NCBI GenBank assembly: GCA_934636435.1
Contig: CAKUAQ010000060.1
Coordinates: forward strand, 1-8,881
Length of the DNA stretch: 8,881 nucleotides
DNA from: an uncultured Eubacteriales bacterium
GTDB lineage: Bacteria > Bacillota > Clostridia > Oscillospirales > Acutalibacteraceae
Reading direction: 5' to 3'
Positions 6,460 through 8,881 of this stretch are shown here, piece after piece. The position numbers and the translations under genes were made by a program. The notes under the pieces are model-generated. The model did not search any database and was not told the DNA's origin. It saw only the letters and a list, made by a program, of their open reading frames with translations. Every line of letters begins with the position of its first letter. Position 1 is the first letter of the stretch.

Positions 6460-8881
6460 TCAAACCTCCGTTTCATCGGCACGCGGTTTCTTTTTCCCGC
6501 GGGGCAGCACCAGCAGGATCAGCAGTACGATCGCCGCCAGCGCCACGACCCCCAGAACGCAGACCGCGACGAGCAGCGGGGTGCTGGTCTTATCCACCCG
6601 CACGGTGGCGGAGTCTTTTCCGGGATCCACGTCCGTCGGCTTTTCCGTCAGCAGCGCCGTGTCGTATTTCGCCATCTCATCCTGGTCGATCTCCCAATAC
6701 CGGACATAGTCCACCACAATCTCGGAATTGCTGGCGGTCAGCGGCTCGGTGATCTCCGCGGTCACCGTCCCGGCGACCTCGATGAATACGCCGCCCCGGG
6801 CAAAGGTATTTTCGATCTCCCGCACCAATATGCCGTCTACGTAGAACCGCAGGTATTCATAGGTATACAGCAGACCGTAGGTGTGGCTCGTGCCGTAGAA
6901 GGTGTCCTTGGAGTCTACCTTTTCGGCGCCGTCCTTTTCCGTGCCTCCGTCCCGCAGAGCCTTGTAGTCGGACATATATTTATAGCCCGTCATCAGCTCG
7001 AAAGCCTCGTTGAGGGAGGCGATATCCACCTCGAAGGCGGTGCCGCCCTCGTCATAGCCGCCGTCCGTCACCAGCCGGAATACCGACCGCGCTCCGGCCA
7101 GCTGCGGGAAGGTGAGGTTGGCCTCATAGTAGCCGTAGCTGACTTTTTCCTTTGTGCGGATGGCGCCGGTGGTATAGGACTTGCCGTCCTTGGCGGTCTT
7201 GGTGTATTTGAGGGTCAGCAGACCGTTGCCGATGGACACGTTGTCCGGGCTGTAACGGTTTAGCAGCTTGGGATCGGTGGTATCCAGCAGGATCCAGTTT
7301 TTCAGTTTTGCCAGATTCTTCTCGTCAAAGCCCTCGTTGAGCCGCTGCACATAGAAGAACAGCTTGGAGGCGTCCCCCAGAATGGCGTTGCTGGTCAGCC
7401 CCTTATCCACATCCAGCTCATAGCCCAGCTTTTCGATGGTGCCCACGTAATTTTTGTCGCTGTATGTGCCCCAGTATTCGACCTCAAAGGTTTTGCCCGC
7501 CCACTGCTTTTCGCCGTAGAAAATGAGCTGCAGATCCACGATTTTGTCGTCCACCTTCAGGCCCTTGGCATCCCGGTAGTATTGCTGCTGTTTTCCGTTG
7601 AAGCCGGAATCCAGCGGAATGAACACAAAGCCGTCGAATTCCTCCGGCAGATTGCAGCCCAGCCAGTGATTGCTCTCAAAAGGCTTTTCCACCGCATTGC
7701 CTTCCAGATCGTACAGCAGGGCATTCTTGCCGAACTCCAGAGAAGACTCTGTCCAGTAGTTGGAGATGATCCCGATGGTGGCGCTTTCGGGAGCGTTGGT
7801 CTTGACCCGCAGCAGGAAGCCCAGGGAGCCGGCCGGGATCTTCACCTTGGCCTTGGAGGTATATACGCTGTAAGCGTCGGTGAGGTCGGAGGCGAACTGC
7901 ACCGTGAAGCCGTTGCCGATGGAATTCTTGCCATAGGAGAGCTTGCCGCCGGTGCCATACACACCGTTCTGGGCATATCGGCCACCGTCCATCTCGAAGG
8001 TGAAGGGGGTCATCCCCTTGTCAAAGGCGAGGGGCAGCGTGTAGTATTCCGGCTGCTGTACCGTCTGGATGCCCGTATACAGCTCCTTGAGGATAGTGAT
8101 GTGCTTGTCGCCGCTGTATATCCGCATATCGTCGAAATACACGGTGGTGCCGTCCCAACCCTCCCAGAAGGTGACGGTCATGGTGTAATTCTTGGAGAAA
8201 TCCACCAGATTCTCCGGATAGTCCGCATAGCTGTCGTAGGTGCCCGCCACGGTGACGGTCTCGCTCTGGGCGGTCTTGAAGGGCAGGAACAGATAGCCGT
8301 CGAAATTGCCGGGCAGCTTGATGCCCAGATTGCCGCCGGTGAGCGCCATCTTATTGCCTGCCAGATCATAGGCCGAGGCACCCTTGCCCAGGAAGGTGTC
8401 TTTCTTCAGCCCGTCCTGCCGGGCGGCGATGCGGAAATGCTTCTGGGCGGCCGGGTCGCCGCCGGTGAGCTTGATCCGCAGCATGACGCCGGTCACCTGA
8501 CTGAAATCGTCCTTGGAGAAGCCCGCGATGCCGGCCATCTTCACATCGTTCAGGTCGGTGCGGTTGTTGCCCGCCCGCAGGGCGTCCACCTTCACCGAGG
8601 TGGTGCCCGAGAGCGCCTCGGCTCCCGTCACCAGCCCCACGCCGTCGGTGCGCCAGTGGATTTCCCAGTTATAGATATCGTTGACCGCATTGAAGGGCAT
8701 GAGGCCGTCATCAAACAGCAGCGGGAAGGAATACCGCTCCGGCTGCTGCACATTGGTGATGCCGGGATAGAGAGATTTGAGGATGTTGACGTGCTCATCG
8801 CCGGAATAGACCCGGAAATCGTCCATCAGCACCGCTACGCCGCCCCAGTCTTCCCAGAAGGTGACGGTCATGGTGTAATTC
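6460..8881 (-). CDS. Large surface protein with tandem jelly-roll-like repeats, degenerate GH16-like domain and C-terminal membrane anchor (5' end outside window)
   Basis: The frame is open to the window edge and begins mid-repeat, so the true start lies beyond 8881; the ATG at 8869-8871 is an internal Met. About 806 codons are visible. Numbering from that Met: two homologous beta-rich modules (about 48-275 and 278-483) share NYTMTVTFWE (228-237 and the window edge), VQQPE, YDLxGN and FDGYLFLPF-like blocks. A GH16/laminarinase-fold domain follows (about 512-727), recognised by VSIGNGLLTLKY, AIRTKEKVSYGYYEA, HTYGLLYTYEYLRFYVDG and the closing IVVDYVRYWE. The GH16 catalytic signature ExDxxE reads EVDIAS (614-619), so the acid/base Glu is missing and a binding role is more likely than hydrolysis. 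A Thr/Asp-rich spacer, a transmembrane helix (about 765-789) and a basic tail (PRGKKKPR) end the protein. The repeats probably bind carbohydrate; I recognise no named CBM family. The stop is 4 bp before the secreted GH29-like gene, so the two are likely made together. Confidence 0.78.
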   Translation of the reverse strand, partial: NYTMTVTFWEDWGGVAVLMDDFRVYSGDEHVNILKSLYPGITNVQQPERYSFPLLFDDGLMPFNAVNDIYNWEIHWRTDGVGLVTGAEALSGTTSVKVDALRAGNNRTDLNDVKMAGIAGFSKDDFSQVTGVMLRIKLTGGDPAAQKHFRIAARQDGLKKDTFLGKGASAYDLAGNKMALTGGNLGIKLPGNFDGYLFLPFKTAQSETVTVAGTYDSYADYPENLVDFSKNYTMTVTFWEGWDGTTVYFDDMRIYSGDKHITILKELYTGIQTVQQPEYYTLPLAFDKGMTPFTFEMDGGRYAQNGVYGTGGKLSYGKNSIGNGFTVQFASDLTDAYSVYTSKAKVKIPAGSLGFLLRVKTNAPESATIGIISNYWTESSLEFGKNALLYDLEGNAVEKPFESNHWLGCNLPEEFDGFVFIPLDSGFNGKQQQYYRDAKGLKVDDKIVDLQLIFYGEKQWAGKTFEVEYWGTYSDKNYVGTIEKLGYELDVDKGLTSNAILGDASKLFFYVQRLNEGFDEKNLAKLKNWILLDTTDPKLLNRYSPDNVSIGNGLLTLKYTKTAKDGKSYTTGAIRTKEKVSYGYYEANLTFPQLAGARSVFRLVTDGGYDEGGTAFEVDIASLNEAFELMTGYKYMSDYKALRDGGTEKDGAEKVDSKDTFYGTSHTYGLLYTYEYLRFYVDGILVREIENTFARGGVFIEVAGTVTAEITEPLTASNSEIVVDYVRYWEIDQDEMAKYDTALLTEKPTDVDPGKDSATVRVDKTSTPLLVAVCVLGVVALAAIVLLILLVLPRGKKKPRADETEV
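6465..6469 (-). promoter_or_regulatory. Ribosome binding site deciding the start of the secreted GH29-like gene
   Basis: GGAGG on the minus strand lies 9 nt before ATG 6455. The alternative upstream Met codons (6482 and 6476) are not correctly spaced from it and would put extra charged residues before the signal peptide. It overlaps the end of the preceding gene. Confidence 0.85.
7423..8040 (-). repeat. Tandem protein module 2 (about 206 residues), diverged copy
   Basis: This is aligned to module 1 through LAFDKGMTPF against LLFDDGLMPF, GFLLRVKT against GVMLRIKL, LLYDLEGNAV against AYDLAGNKM, LPEEFDGFVFIPL against LPGNFDGYLFLPF, and a terminal YSDKNYVGTIEKL block against YSGDKHITILKEL. It is much more diverged than the nucleotide-identical end block of the other copies, so it is probably an older duplicate next to the GH16-like domain. 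Confidence 0.6.
8047..8730 (-). repeat. Tandem protein module 1 (about 228 residues) of the large surface protein
   Basis: This module runs from about the PLLFDDGLMPF segment to the VQQPEYY segment. It contains GVMLRIKL, AYDLAGNKM, LPGNFDGYLFLPF and the terminal NYTMTVTFWEGWDG...DDMRIYSGDKHITIL block. The end block is the same as the one at the window's right edge, exactly 690 bp (230 codons) away, so the unit is repeated. Boundaries are approximate. A carbohydrate-binding beta-sandwich is the likeliest fold; this is inferred from the alternating hydrophobic strands and context. Confidence 0.7.
8162..8191. repeat. Exact 30-bp direct repeat, copy 1 (partner at 8852-8881)
   Basis: The 30 bases here are identical to the last 30 bases of the window, at an offset of exactly 690 bp in the same frame. 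They encode the NYTMTVTFWE block that ends a module. The second copy runs off the window, so the identical tract may be longer. Confidence 0.95.
8852..8881. repeat. Exact 30-bp direct repeat, copy 2 (truncated by window edge)
   Basis: This is identical to 8162-8191. It shows that at least one more module end lies at the window edge, and that the surface protein continues upstream. Confidence 0.95.

Noticed and set aside
5151..6752. Long plus-strand open frame (533 codons) opposite the secreted GH29-like gene
   Set aside because: It is antisense to a gene with a signal peptide, ribosome binding site and family motifs, and its own translation has no family character.
8869..8871. ATG at 8871 as the true start of the large surface protein
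   Set aside because: The frame is open upstream (Asn-Tyr-Thr), the same NYTM sequence occurs inside the protein 230 residues later, and no signal peptide follows, so it is an internal Met.
1..8881. Mobile elements, CRISPR arrays, tRNA or rRNA genes
   Set aside because: No transposase, regular short spaced repeats, or RNA gene signatures were seen; nearly every base belongs to one of the six minus-strand genes.

Overview
The window is a dense block of six genes, all read from the minus strand. It looks like part of one operon for breaking down complex, probably fucose-like, glycans. The DNA is GC-rich (roughly 60% by eye). Strong GGAGG/AGAGG-type ribosome binding sites precede the starts, and the signal peptide is of Gram-positive style. 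Two surface proteins are anchored by a C-terminal membrane helix with a basic tail. Together these suggest a Gram-positive Clostridia-type bacterium, plausibly an Oscillospiraceae-like gut commensal. That placement is inference, because no marker gene is present.

In transcription order (right to left): (1) the end of a large surface protein (6460 to beyond 8881) with tandem jelly-roll-like repeats, a GH16-fold domain that lacks the usual catalytic signature, and a C-terminal membrane anchor; (2) a secreted, membrane-anchored GH29-like TIM-barrel protein (5175-6455); (3) an IolE-like sugar isomerase/epimerase/dehydratase-family TIM barrel (4375-5115); (4) a Gfo/Idh/MocA NAD(P)-dependent oxidoreductase (3273-4355); (5) a cytoplasmic GH95-family glycosidase (925-3276); (6) the first 309 residues of a cytoplasmic paralogue of gene 2 (1-928), cut by the window edge. 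Gaps are 4, 59 and 19 bp, followed by two ATGA stop/start overlaps. No promoter or terminator is visible, and no intergenic stretch exceeds 60 bp.

A working model, which is inference: the two anchored proteins bind and trim a glycan at the surface. Oligosaccharides are then imported by a transporter not seen here. GH95 and the cytoplasmic GH29-like enzyme cleave them inside the cell, and the oxidoreductase plus IolE-like protein handle the released sugar or an unusual linkage through a keto intermediate. The most interesting points are the paired outside/inside copies of a divergent GH29-like family that lacks the canonical HHDG-type motif, the catalytically degenerate GH16 domain fused to repeats, and the oxidoreductase plus IolE-like pair placed between glycosidases.
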